This document shows, one piece after another, positions 7,420 through 15,121 of a stretch of DNA of 19,786 nt (the first letter of the stretch is position 1; each line of letters starts with the position of its first letter). A program made the position numbers and the translations under genes. The notes beneath the pieces are model-generated. The model saw only the letters and a list, made by a program, of their open reading frames with translations. It did not search any database and was not told where the DNA came from. Source of the stretch: SAR324 cluster bacterium (GTDB taxonomy: Bacteria > SAR324 > XYD2-FULL-50-16); assembly GCA_002401295.1 (NCBI GenBank), contig NVSR01000021.1, positions 6,795-26,580 on the forward strand, written 5' to 3'.

Positions 7420-8133
7420 ATGGCAGGAAGAGGATATTTTCAATTCAAACAATTCCAAGTCAACCAAGAGCACTGCGCGATGAAAATCACTACAGATTCG
7501 TGTCTCTTAGGTGCTTACGTTCCTGTAGGTCAAGCCTCCACTATCCTGGATATTGGTGCCGGGACAGGAGTTTTGGCACTAATGTTAGCTCAACGTTCTA
7601 CCTGTTGGGTTGACGCTGTAGAAATCGACAGGGATACAGTCTGTCAAGCCGAGGCGAACATGCTGCAAAGTCCTTGGCGAGGACGCCTCCAAATCTATGA
7701 GGCCTCTGTTCAAAATTTTATGGGCGGACGAGTGGAACAATATGACTGTATTGTCTCCAATCCCCCTTATTATTCCCAAAGCCAGCTATCGGTGCAGAGG
7801 AAAAAAAAGATCGCTTGGCACGATGTTACTCTCAACTTCTATGATTTGGTCCATGCCGCCAAGCGCCTATTATCGAATGAGGGTACTTTTCACCTGATTC
7901 TGCCATTCCTGGAAACTCAGCGATTTATCGATATTGCAGTCGAACAAGGTCTCTTTCCCGTAGAAAGACTCAATATTGCTCCTCAGGCTGACAGGCCTGT
8001 CAACCGAGTGATTCTAAGCCTGAGCCATCACACAAAAACATTGATTGAAAAGGATTTTGTTCTCTATCAGGATCATCAGGTATATACCCACCAAGCGCGA
8101 ACCCTGTTCAGCCCATACTACCTGGCTCTCTAA
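7420..8133 (+). CDS. trmN6: tRNA1(Val) (adenine37-N6)-methyltransferase, TrmN6/YfiC family
   Basis: This 237-aa class I SAM-dependent methyltransferase would methylate N6 of adenosine 37 in tRNA1(Val). The N-terminal FQFKQFQVNQEHCAMKITTD stretch and LLGAYVP match E. coli YfiC closely. Motif I is DIGAGTG at 44-50, followed by VLALMLAQR. The acidic adenosine-binding region is VEIDRD (67-72). The N6-adenine catalytic motif is NPPY at 114-117. The C-terminal RTLFSPYYL is also family-typical. Length matches the family (about 245 aa). The ATG start has an AAGGGA Shine-Dalgarno 5-6 nt upstream. It converges on alaA with 34 nt between. Confidence is high for the family; other small-molecule or protein N5/N6 methyltransferases share the fold but not the N-terminal signature. 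Confidence 0.9.
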   Translation: MAGRGYFQFKQFQVNQEHCAMKITTDSCLLGAYVPVGQASTILDIGAGTGVLALMLAQRSTCWVDAVEIDRDTVCQAEANMLQSPWRGRLQIYEASVQNFMGGRVEQYDCIVSNPPYYSQSQLSVQRKKKIAWHDVTLNFYDLVHAAKRLLSNEGTFHLILPFLETQRFIDIAVEQGLFPVERLNIAPQADRPVNRVILSLSHHTKTLIEKDFVLYQDHQVYTHQARTLFSPYYLAL

Positions 8134-8141
8134 TTTTTAAT

Positions 8142-8162
8142 GAGTCAATGTTCTGTTGACTC
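8142..8162. terminator. Hairpin between convergent trmN6 and alaA
   Basis: A perfect 7-bp inverted repeat, GAGTCAA-tgttctg-TTGACTC, sits between the stop of trmN6 (8133) and the stop of alaA (8168). There is no clear U-tract on either side, so a bidirectional terminator is plausible from position only. Confidence 0.4.
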
Positions 8163-8167
8163 TCACC

Positions 8168-9385
8168 TTACTGCCGATAATGCTCTAAAAATTCTCCAAT
8201 TTTTCTACAGGCAACTTCTAACTCTCGCGGATAAGGCAGGAAGACCACCCGAAAGTGATCCCTGGTGGGCAAGTTAAAAGCAGTGCCATGGACCACTAAA
8301 ATCCCGGTTTCAACTAACAAGTCCAGTACAAATTTTTCATCATCCTGCAAGGGATGGATGGCAGGGTCTAATTTTGGAAAAAGATACAAAGCTCCTTTAG
8401 GTTTGACACAAGAAACCCCCGGGATTTTATTCAGCATACTCCAGGCAACGTCTCTTTGTTGCCTCAACCGACCTGTCGGCAGCGTCAGGTCATTAATACT
8501 TTGATACCCCCCCAAAGCTGTTTGGATCACAAATTGAGCGGGTACATTGGCACACAACCGCATTGACGATAATATATCCAGGCCTTCGATGTAATCCTTC
8601 GCCAAATGCTTAGGACCACTCAAAACCATCCACCCCGATCGAAATCCTGGAGCCCGATAGGCTTTTGACATACCATTGAATGTAATCACAAGCACATCAT
8701 CACTTAAAGAGGCCAAACAAGTATGATGATAATCATCGTATAAAATTTTGTCATAGATCTCATCGGCGAAGAGGGTCAGGTTATGTTCTTGCGCCAAGGC
8801 AGTGATCTTTTCCAATACTTCCGTTGGATAGAGGGCCCCCGTTGGATTATTGGGGTTGATCACCACAATGCCCTTCGTTCTCTCGGTTATTTTACTTTCC
8901 ATGTCTTTGAGATCTGGGTTCCAATCCGCTTGTTCATCACAAACATAATGAACCGCTTTTCCCCCCGCTAAGCTAACCGCAGCGGTCCAGAGGGGATAAT
9001 CAGGAGCGGGAATAAGAACTTCATCACCTTGATTTAACATGGCTTGTATTGACATCATGATGAGTTCACTAACACCATTACCCAAGTAAACATCCTCAAT
9101 ATTGATCCCTTCCACATTCTTTTGCTGATAGTATTGCATGATCGCCTTACGCGCAGAGAACAAGCCTTTTGAATCAGAGTAGCCCTGTGCTTTAGGAAGG
9201 TTACGAATCATGTCCTGAATAATTTCCTCTGGAGCATCGAAGCCAAAAGGGGCTGGGTTGCCAATATTTAATTTAAGGATTTTTCTCCCCTTATCCTCTA
9301 AAGCTTTAGCGGCATCGAGGACGGGACCACGGATATCGTAACAAACATTGTCCAGTTTGTGGGATTTGAGTAATTGATGTTTCAT
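8168..9385 (-). CDS. alaA: Alanine-synthesising aminotransferase AlaA-like (PLP, class I/II)
   Basis: This 405-aa PLP-dependent aminotransferase is very close by eye to E. coli AlaA, which makes alanine from pyruvate and glutamate. Shared stretches include LDNVCYDIRGPVL (11-23), LKLNIGNPAPFGFDAP, YLGNGVSELI, APDYPLWTAAVSLAGGKAVHY, and NPNNPTGA with Asn179. FADEIYDKILYDD gives Asp208 and Tyr211. The PLP Lys is Lys241 in FNGMSKAYR, with Arg249 in GFRSGW. MRLCANVPAQ and QTALGGYQSI are also present, so the protein appears complete and catalytically intact. The open frame continues upstream to a TTG at 9514, but similarity begins at the ATG at 9385, so the extra 43 codons are not included. There is no good Shine-Dalgarno at 9385. 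Confidence 0.92.
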   Translation of the reverse strand: MKHQLLKSHKLDNVCYDIRGPVLDAAKALEDKGRKILKLNIGNPAPFGFDAPEEIIQDMIRNLPKAQGYSDSKGLFSARKAIMQYYQQKNVEGINIEDVYLGNGVSELIMMSIQAMLNQGDEVLIPAPDYPLWTAAVSLAGGKAVHYVCDEQADWNPDLKDMESKITERTKGIVVINPNNPTGALYPTEVLEKITALAQEHNLTLFADEIYDKILYDDYHHTCLASLSDDVLVITFNGMSKAYRAPGFRSGWMVLSGPKHLAKDYIEGLDILSSMRLCANVPAQFVIQTALGGYQSINDLTLPTGRLRQQRDVAWSMLNKIPGVSCVKPKGALYLFPKLDPAIHPLQDDEKFVLDLLVETGILVVHGTAFNLPTRDHFRVVFLPYPRELEVACRKIGEFLEHYRQ

Positions 9386-9484
9386 AGCTTCGATTGAGTT
9401 TTTTTCTGTCAGAGCATACTGGGAACCCAAGAGGGCTAATACATTCCCGCATAGAATTAAGTCATTCCAAGTTTTTGGTGGATT

Positions 9485-9514
9485 ACTATAACGCTGGTTG
9501 GACTCCCTACGCAA
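9485..9514 (-). promoter_or_regulatory. Candidate promoter for alaA, in the 297-base divergent gap
   Basis: On the minus strand TTGCGT (9514-9509), an 18-nt spacer and TATAGT (9490-9485) form a weak sigma70-type promoter. It would start transcription near 9478, upstream of the chosen alaA start and inside the longer frame, which supports the shorter alaA. The rest of the 9386-9682 gap holds open frames continuing upstream of both genes and nothing else I recognise. Confidence 0.3.
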
Positions 9515-9682
9515 CTACTTAAAATTTAGATGAATTTAAATTTCAGAAGGAAGAAGGTAATAAAACGAGATCATCCGACTCAACTTGACCGAGCAAGGAT
9601 GGAAGAGAATAATACCCTGAGATTTTACAGACAGGGTCCGGGAAACTTCCTTTTTAAAAACTCCACTAGCTTATTTTTAAAA

Positions 9683-10444
9683 ATGCAAAGGATTCGAACG
9701 ATCATTGTTGATGACGAAGAATTCGCCATCATTGATTTAAAAGAAGAACTCTCCAGTTATTCGGATATTGAGATCATTGGAGAATATCCTGATGGATTGA
9801 GTGGGGTCGAAGGTATTAATGAACTCCAACCAGACCTTGTTTTTGTTGATATTGAAATGCCGAAACTCAACGGTTTCGAAATGCTGGGGCAACTACAATG
9901 CAACCCCATTGTTATTTTCTGCACGGGATATAGTAAGTACGCCATCGATGGTTACGCCTTTGAACCCACAGATTTCCTATTAAAACCCATCAAAACAACA
10001 CGTTTTCGAACGGCGATGGAACGAGCCTTCCGTGATTTGGAGCGGAAAAATTGGGAAGAGCGCTTGGCACGACAAAAGAGTCAAATCGGGTATCTTTTGC
10101 TTGAATTTCGTGACCTGCATGGAGAGGCTCGTAAAGTTTTTATCTGGCCTGAAAATCTGTTGTTTCTCCGTCCCCAAGAAAATAATGCCAATTATATTGA
10201 ATATCACTTGGAAGATGGCAGGATACACGTGGTGAAAAAGCCTCTCAAAAAGGCCTTAACGGAATTGGAAGACAAAGGCTTTATCCAGGTTCACCGCCAG
10301 TTTATCATCAATAGCAACAAAATTTTGGAACTACACAATAATGATACTTTGATCCTTGCTGCCGCTAACGCCCCCCAAATTCCCATTAGTCGGGGGAACC
10401 GCAAAAAAGTAAAAGAACTCATCAAAAATATAGGGCTTCATTAA
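9683..10444 (+). CDS. LytTR-family response regulator (REC + LytTR DNA-binding domain)
   Basis: This is a two-component response regulator, 253 aa from the chosen start. The receiver domain (about 3-115) has the acidic pocket Asp10-Asp11 (IIVDDEEF), phosphoacceptor Asp56 (FVDIEMP), Thr81 (FCTGYS) and Lys101 (LLKP). All key residues are present, so phosphorylation control should work. A LytTR DNA-binding domain follows (about 150-250), with IWPENLLFLRPQENNANYIEYHL, the FIQVHRQFIINSNKI motif and PISRGNRKKV. Such regulators activate genes with paired direct repeats upstream. No histidine kinase is adjacent, so the partner is unknown. The frame is open back to an ATG at 9530, but receiver domains normally begin at this Met; no start has a good Shine-Dalgarno. 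The next gene downstream (cNMP-domain protein) is 122 nt away on the same strand. Confidence 0.85.
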   Translation: MQRIRTIIVDDEEFAIIDLKEELSSYSDIEIIGEYPDGLSGVEGINELQPDLVFVDIEMPKLNGFEMLGQLQCNPIVIFCTGYSKYAIDGYAFEPTDFLLKPIKTTRFRTAMERAFRDLERKNWEERLARQKSQIGYLLLEFRDLHGEARKVFIWPENLLFLRPQENNANYIEYHLEDGRIHVVKKPLKKALTELEDKGFIQVHRQFIINSNKILELHNNDTLILAAANAPQIPISRGNRKKVKELIKNIGLH

Positions 10445-10566
10445 AAAACAGTTTAGTAGAAGTTTTTTTTAGCCCTGAATAAAAATATAGACAAATATTT
10501 TTTTTTATTGATAAGAGAAGGAATCCCCTAAATAAATCAGGAAAACATTCATTTCACAGCGAGTCC

Positions 10567-11940
10567 ATGTCTGATCCTAAAGCCAATTATTTAAAGTTCA
10601 TTGCTCCTGACGTAGAATACGCCTTTGTGGAATTGCTGAAGGAGGTTCCTCTTTTTTCCAAAACTCCCGTTTTTTTGCTACAGAAAATATTCCAGTATTC
10701 CAAATTTTTACCCCTGCAAAATCAAGAGAGACTGATCAATGAAGGCATGTACGATCAGGAAATTTTCATCCTGCTCAAGGGGAAGTTAGAAGTTTATATT
10801 AAAACAGCCACAGGTGAAGACCAGGTCGATATCATTGACCGCCCTTTCAGCCTCTTCGGAGAGCGCTGTATTTTGGGTGAGCCTCGTGGTGCTTCTATCC
10901 AAGCGAACGGAGCAGCACTCCTATTAGGCATTGATCTTTCCTTTTTGCCCGACCTCATTGATGCCTTAGAATGTCCTGAAAACAAATTGAATGACTCTGA
11001 GTATAGAGCTAACAGGGATATGTACAGCCTGTTTGCCACTGTCCTTTTGGATCGTCTGGATAAGTTGATCAAAGACCAATACAAACTGAATCAAAAACTG
11101 ATTCGTATTCATGCCTCACAAAATCTCAAGGTATCCTGGTGGAAACAAGAGGTGCTTTTAACTAGGATTTTCAATGAATTTTGTGACAATCAACTTTCTC
11201 TAGAATTAAATACCAAAGAGATTCTGACTGACGTTTTGAGAACCTTCCAACTTCACAGCAAAAGACTGGAAGCTTTACTGGAAGCCTCTTCTACGGATAC
11301 GTCCCAAGTCTATTTTGAACTGGTACGCCTACACTCTCTTGGCAAACTAGAGGACCTCAGCAAGGTGATTTATAGTATTGTCAGGCACCTAACCACTGAC
11401 GCACACAACTCGCGCCGTTATATGGAGTACTTACAAACAGATCCCATTGAGTTTCCACCTTTAGTTCCTCTGAGCTATTATCTGGACATTCTCTATCAAG
11501 ATATCTGTGACTCCAAGATTCTGATAAAAGAGTTATCAAAGGAACTATTCCTAAACGCAATTCTAGCGGATAATCGTCCGAATCCTACTATCTTAGCGAA
11601 TTTTCTGGAAGATGGGGGATGGGTGAAAGATGAGTTTACTTTGGCTCACATCATGTATTTAGCTTGCAAGCATTGCATTTATCAGGTTGCGGAGGTCAAT
11701 AAGGCCATCAAGCAGTACATCAGCTATATCAACGCTTACTCAACCCCAAAACAACTAGAGAGTGAGTTTTTGGCTCATCATCAACAATTACAAAGGAATT
11801 TTGATGAGTTATACTGTAACTGTACTATTAGCGGTAGGAATCAAGCCTCGGAGCATTCAAAAAATACAGAGTCAGACGACGAGAACTCCAGTTCTCCCGA
11901 TCATGATATTGATGATCTACTGAGCCAGTTCGGTATGTGA
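10567..11940 (+). CDS. Cyclic-nucleotide-binding-domain protein with uncharacterised C-terminal region
   Basis: This is a 457-aa protein. Residues about 24-135 form a CAP_ED/cNMP-binding domain: EVPLFSKTPVFLLQKIFQ, INEGMYDQEIFILLKGKLEVY, then a phosphate-binding-cassette-like FGERCILGEPRGAS. In that cassette Gly98-Glu99 and Arg107 are retained, although the residue after Arg is Gly rather than the usual Ser/Thr-Ala, so binding of cAMP or cGMP is uncertain. Residues about 150-410 are helical and unassigned; there is no HTH, kinase or channel domain. A charged Ser/Asp-rich linker (about 423-447) leads to a conserved-looking end (DIDDLLSQFGM) that could be a docking motif. It follows the LytTR regulator gene and may share its transcript, though an AT-rich 122-nt gap separates them. 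The ATG start has a weak GCGAG Shine-Dalgarno. Confidence 0.75.
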   Translation: MSDPKANYLKFIAPDVEYAFVELLKEVPLFSKTPVFLLQKIFQYSKFLPLQNQERLINEGMYDQEIFILLKGKLEVYIKTATGEDQVDIIDRPFSLFGERCILGEPRGASIQANGAALLLGIDLSFLPDLIDALECPENKLNDSEYRANRDMYSLFATVLLDRLDKLIKDQYKLNQKLIRIHASQNLKVSWWKQEVLLTRIFNEFCDNQLSLELNTKEILTDVLRTFQLHSKRLEALLEASSTDTSQVYFELVRLHSLGKLEDLSKVIYSIVRHLTTDAHNSRRYMEYLQTDPIEFPPLVPLSYYLDILYQDICDSKILIKELSKELFLNAILADNRPNPTILANFLEDGGWVKDEFTLAHIMYLACKHCIYQVAEVNKAIKQYISYINAYSTPKQLESEFLAHHQQLQRNFDELYCNCTISGRNQASEHSKNTESDDENSSSPDHDIDDLLSQFGM

Positions 11941-11957
11941 GTGTGGGAGGGATAGAA

Positions 11958-11985
11958 TTCCTTCCCACAGAGAAGTGGGAAGGAA
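11958..11985. terminator. Long GC-rich hairpin between convergent genes
   Basis: A perfect 11-bp inverted repeat, TTCCTTCCCAC-agagaa-GTGGGAAGGAA, lies 17 nt after the stop of the cNMP-domain gene and about 54 nt beyond the stop of the pyrophosphatase gene on the other strand. It has no U-tract on either side, but strength and position suggest a bidirectional terminator. Confidence 0.55.
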
Positions 11986-11990
11986 ACACT

Positions 11991-12009
11991 GCAAGGGTAC
12001 ATCCCTTGC
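11991..12009. terminator. Second hairpin in the same convergent gap
   Basis: A perfect 7-bp inverted repeat, GCAAGGG-tacat-CCCTTGC, lies 5 nt after the previous hairpin. Two tandem hairpins between convergent genes suggest reinforced termination or 3'-end stabilisation of the pyrophosphatase mRNA. No U-tract is seen. Confidence 0.4.
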
Positions 12010-12038
12010 CTAAGCTTTGCTGTCAGCAGAAGATTCCC

Positions 12039-14174
12039 TTAACCTACTAACAGGCCACCGTAATTAACAAAGAAAGGTACGAAAACAAGGCTAAGGATTG
12101 CCTGTAGCTTGAGCAGAATATTCAATGAGGGACCGGAGGTATCCTTGAAAGGATCTCCCACTGTATCACCTACTACTGCTGCCTTATGCGCATCAGATCC
12201 CTTGCCCCCATTATTGCCCTTTTCAATGTACTTCTTGGCATTATCCCAAGCTCCTCCTGAATTGGAAGAGGAAATCGCCATGACACCACCACAAATCAAA
12301 GATCCTATCAAAACACCCGCTAATGCCTTAATGCCTAGTAAGAAGCCGAAACCAAGTGGAGTAAGAATAATCAATGCCGCTGGGGCAATCGTTTTTCTCA
12401 AGGCAGCTTGGGTAGAAATCTTAATGCATTTCTCGTAATCAGGTATGGAAGTTCCTTTGATAATGCCCGGATCCGCTTTGAATTGTCGACGAACTTCTAC
12501 AATCATATCCATCGCCGCCTCACCTACTGCTTTCATAGTCATAGCGGAGAAAAGAAAGGGCATAACCGCACCGATAAATAAGCCTGAAAGCACCAGTGGA
12601 TCTAAGAGATTGATACTATTCATGACCCCCTCTTTACCGGCTTCCATCAGCAGCAAGTCAGCACGAGTTAAGAACGCGGCAAACAGGGCTAATGAAGTCA
12701 GGATCGCGGAACCAATAGCAAATCCCTTCCCAATAGCGGCAGTCGTATTACCCGCCGCGTCGAGCACATCCGTTCGATCACGAATTTCCTCACCCAATCC
12801 CGCCATCTCTGCAATACCACCTGCATTATCAGCGACCGGACCGTAACCATCAATGGTCAAACCGATAATCAAAGTTCCGAGCATTCCTAAGGAGGCAATC
12901 GCAACGCCGAACATTCCAGCGTAATAAAAGGGGACAAAAATACTGACTACAATCGCAATGATCGGTAGAGCCGTACTGTAGTAGCCCAAGGCCAGGCCGT
13001 AGATGATATTAGTACCAGCTCCCGTTTCCGAGGATTTGGCCACATCACGCACAGGCTGAAAATCATGGGAGGTATAATATTCGGTGATAATTCCTACTAC
13101 AAGGCCAGCAATCAGCCCAGCTAAGAAGCAATAATAAACCCCCATACCCGCATAGGTTATCCCATTGATGGTAAAACTTTCTGGCAACATCCATTTAGTA
13201 ACGAAGTATACAACTCCAGCCATCAGGACAGTGGAAATGATTAACATTCGTTTCAAAGCTGGTGCCACATCCTCTTCTGTTTTCACCTTCACAAAAAGGA
13301 AGGTTAACATAGCCACAGGAACCCCCACTGCGGAGATCATGATGGGGTACATCATGGCAGAAAGATCACCAGCAAAAGCAACCGCACCAATGACTAAGGC
13401 AGCGCAGGTACTCTCAGCACAAGAACCGAACAGATCCGCTCCCATACCAGCAACATCTCCTACATTATCACCCACATTATCCGCAATCACCGCAGGATTG
13501 CGCGGACTATCTTCAGGCAGGCCGGATTCAACTTTTCCTACAAGGTCTGCACCTACATCCGCTGCTTTGGTGTAGATTCCACCTCCAACTCGTGCGAAGA
13601 GTGCGATAGAGGAGGCACCCAGACCAAAACCAGCCATGACCTCCATCAAAATATGATTCTCCACGTCAGGTAAAAAGGCGCTCAACCCTAGAAAAATTCC
13701 AATCAATCCAAAGAGCGCTAACCCTACCAGTGCAAAACCCATTACTGCCCCAGAATGCAAGGCAATCGTAAAGGCATCGGCAATTGACGTCTTCGCGGCA
13801 CCAGCGACTCTAACATTCCCAGTAGTCGCGCTCTTCATACCGATATAACCGGTTAAAATGGAAATAAGACAACCAGCTACAAAGGAGATAGCTGTCGGTA
13901 TTCCCTCATGCAAATTTGACGTTTTCGGATCATCAATGAAAAAAGCAATCAAAGCACCGAAAATTACCATAAAAATGATCATTACTTTATATTCCTGCTT
14001 CAAAAAAACCATCGACCCCTCTGCAATCCATTTATGCAGATCTCTCATGGTTTTCTCTTCCTCCGGAGAAGACGCAGTGTCTTCTATCCCAATACTAGAT
14101 ACTTTTTTCGCAAGGACTAGCGCGACCAACAAAGCGAGGCTTGCAAATACTGCAATTACTACAATTGGACTCAT
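12039..14174 (-). CDS. hppA: Membrane-bound ion-pumping pyrophosphatase, K+-dependent type
   Basis: This 711-aa polytopic inner-membrane pyrophosphatase couples PPi hydrolysis to H+ (or Na+) export. The catalytic signatures are intact: DVGADLVGKVE (207-217), EDSPRNPAVIADNVGDNVGD (221-240), TIDGYGPVADNAGGIAEM (440-457), and the C-terminal NSGGAWDNAKKYIE and GDTVGDPFKDTSGPS. In GNTTAAIGKG, Ala479 and Gly482 occupy the positions that are Lys and Thr in K+-independent enzymes, so this should be the K+-dependent class. In the gate helix the sequence is GADLFGSCAESTCAAL (245-260): the common ESY glutamate is absent and a Glu sits at 254. Ion specificity cannot be settled by eye. The ATG start at 14174 has a good AGGAG Shine-Dalgarno 9 nt upstream. 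Confidence 0.95.
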   Translation of the reverse strand: MSPIVVIAVFASLALLVALVLAKKVSSIGIEDTASSPEEEKTMRDLHKWIAEGSMVFLKQEYKVMIIFMVIFGALIAFFIDDPKTSNLHEGIPTAISFVAGCLISILTGYIGMKSATTGNVRVAGAAKTSIADAFTIALHSGAVMGFALVGLALFGLIGIFLGLSAFLPDVENHILMEVMAGFGLGASSIALFARVGGGIYTKAADVGADLVGKVESGLPEDSPRNPAVIADNVGDNVGDVAGMGADLFGSCAESTCAALVIGAVAFAGDLSAMMYPIMISAVGVPVAMLTFLFVKVKTEEDVAPALKRMLIISTVLMAGVVYFVTKWMLPESFTINGITYAGMGVYYCFLAGLIAGLVVGIITEYYTSHDFQPVRDVAKSSETGAGTNIIYGLALGYYSTALPIIAIVVSIFVPFYYAGMFGVAIASLGMLGTLIIGLTIDGYGPVADNAGGIAEMAGLGEEIRDRTDVLDAAGNTTAAIGKGFAIGSAILTSLALFAAFLTRADLLLMEAGKEGVMNSINLLDPLVLSGLFIGAVMPFLFSAMTMKAVGEAAMDMIVEVRRQFKADPGIIKGTSIPDYEKCIKISTQAALRKTIAPAALIILTPLGFGFLLGIKALAGVLIGSLICGGVMAISSSNSGGAWDNAKKYIEKGNNGGKGSDAHKAAVVGDTVGDPFKDTSGPSLNILLKLQAILSLVFVPFFVNYGGLLVG

Positions 14175-14232
14175 AAAAACTACTCCTGATCAAGACTATT
14201 ATCAGTTAGGAAAAAATAAGGCGTAATAAAAA

Positions 14233-14261
14233 TTTATAAATTCAACCTCCTATAATTTCAA
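14233..14261 (-). promoter_or_regulatory. Sigma70-type promoter for the pyrophosphatase gene
   Basis: On the minus strand TTGAAA (14261-14256), a 17-nt spacer and TATAAA (14238-14233) make a good promoter. Predicted transcription starts near 14226, giving a leader of about 50 nt before the ATG at 14174. The rest of the gap up to the cheW start (14262-14610) is AT-rich. It holds a 6-bp inverted repeat, ATAGCT-10 nt-AGCTAT (14367-14388), and a small CCTTC-aga-GAAGG hairpin, but no gene I can support. Confidence 0.5.
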
Positions 14262-14610
14262 TTAACAAAGTAATACTAAGCAAAAAAGTCCCTTTAATTA
14301 CACAGATTTTACCCCTGCTGACAAACATTTTTCTTTATTTTTTACATTCCCTCATTATTTTTTAGTATAGCTATTTTTATAAAGCTATTATATCAGTTTG
14401 TTAGGATTAATTCTGATCTTTCTTTTTCTACCTCTGCCACGAATCCCTTCAGAGAAGGTCAATTCACAAGCCTTTTTGTCACTTGCTTGATGAGCTGCTT
14501 TTCGATACAGAGGGGTAGAGGCTTTATTTATTATTCTTCTCATCAATCGAAAAAAACAAGGTCATTGAGATGAAAAATAATCTTACTTGGATACTTTTAA
14601 GGAGAGCATT

Positions 14611-15093
14611 ATGCAGGATTCAAATCAGAGTCAAGCTATAGTGAAAAGTGATTTCAGCAACTATGACCATCAATTCGTCAGCTTCTGGATTTCGAATGAA
14701 CTATTCGGTGTGGATATTCTGGATGTGAAGGAAGTAACTCCAATGATCAAGATCACTCCCGTATTCCATGCCCCCGATGGAGTGAAGGGTTATGTCAATA
14801 TTCGGGGAGAGATTCATTTAGTTTTAGATCTACGTTTTCACTTGGGATTTCCCGAAAAAGAAACAGATCAAAATTCAAGAATTGTCATTTTCAAGCCAAC
14901 AATTGCAGAGCCTTTTGGTATCCTGGTTGATCATATTGGAGATGTGATTGAAGTCAAGAGTGATCAAATTGAAAGTGAAACACAGCTAGAATCCTCCGGT
15001 TCCAAAAGCCGGAGTGCTCACTTGGTTTCGGGCATTTGTAAGCTGGAAAAAGAGCTGTTAATTACTTTAAACCCAAAGAAGTTTTTACAATAA
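14611..15093 (+). CDS. cheW: CheW-family chemotaxis coupling protein
   Basis: This 160-aa CheW-domain protein is of the type that bridges chemoreceptors and the CheA kinase. The fold signature is complete: HQFVSFWISNELFGVDILDV (20-39), the EVTPMIKITPVFHAPDGVKGYVNIRG region, then GEIHLVLDLRFHLGF (66-80). FGILVDHIGDVIEVKSDQI follows (102-120), and the C-terminus ends LITLNPKKFL. It is a single-domain coupling protein of normal length. An upstream TTG at 14587 is in frame, but the ATG at 14611 has an AAGGAG Shine-Dalgarno 6 nt upstream and is chosen. No cheA, cheY or receptor gene lies nearby, so it is an isolated copy, perhaps serving a chemosensory cluster elsewhere. It converges on the pentapeptide-repeat gene with 28 nt between. 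Confidence 0.9.
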   Translation: MQDSNQSQAIVKSDFSNYDHQFVSFWISNELFGVDILDVKEVTPMIKITPVFHAPDGVKGYVNIRGEIHLVLDLRFHLGFPEKETDQNSRIVIFKPTIAEPFGILVDHIGDVIEVKSDQIESETQLESSGSKSRSAHLVSGICKLEKELLITLNPKKFLQ

Positions 15094-15121
15094 ATCACGC
15101 TCTTGCACCAATATTTTAGCC

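Noticed and set aside
9386..9514. N-terminal extension of alaA (43 codons)
   Set aside because: It begins at a TTG, is absent from E. coli AlaA, and a candidate promoter lies inside it.
12109..13575. Several plus-strand frames of 109-136 codons opposite the pyrophosphatase
   Set aside because: They are antisense shadows of a strongly conserved gene with Pro/Ala/Thr-rich translations and no recognisable domains.
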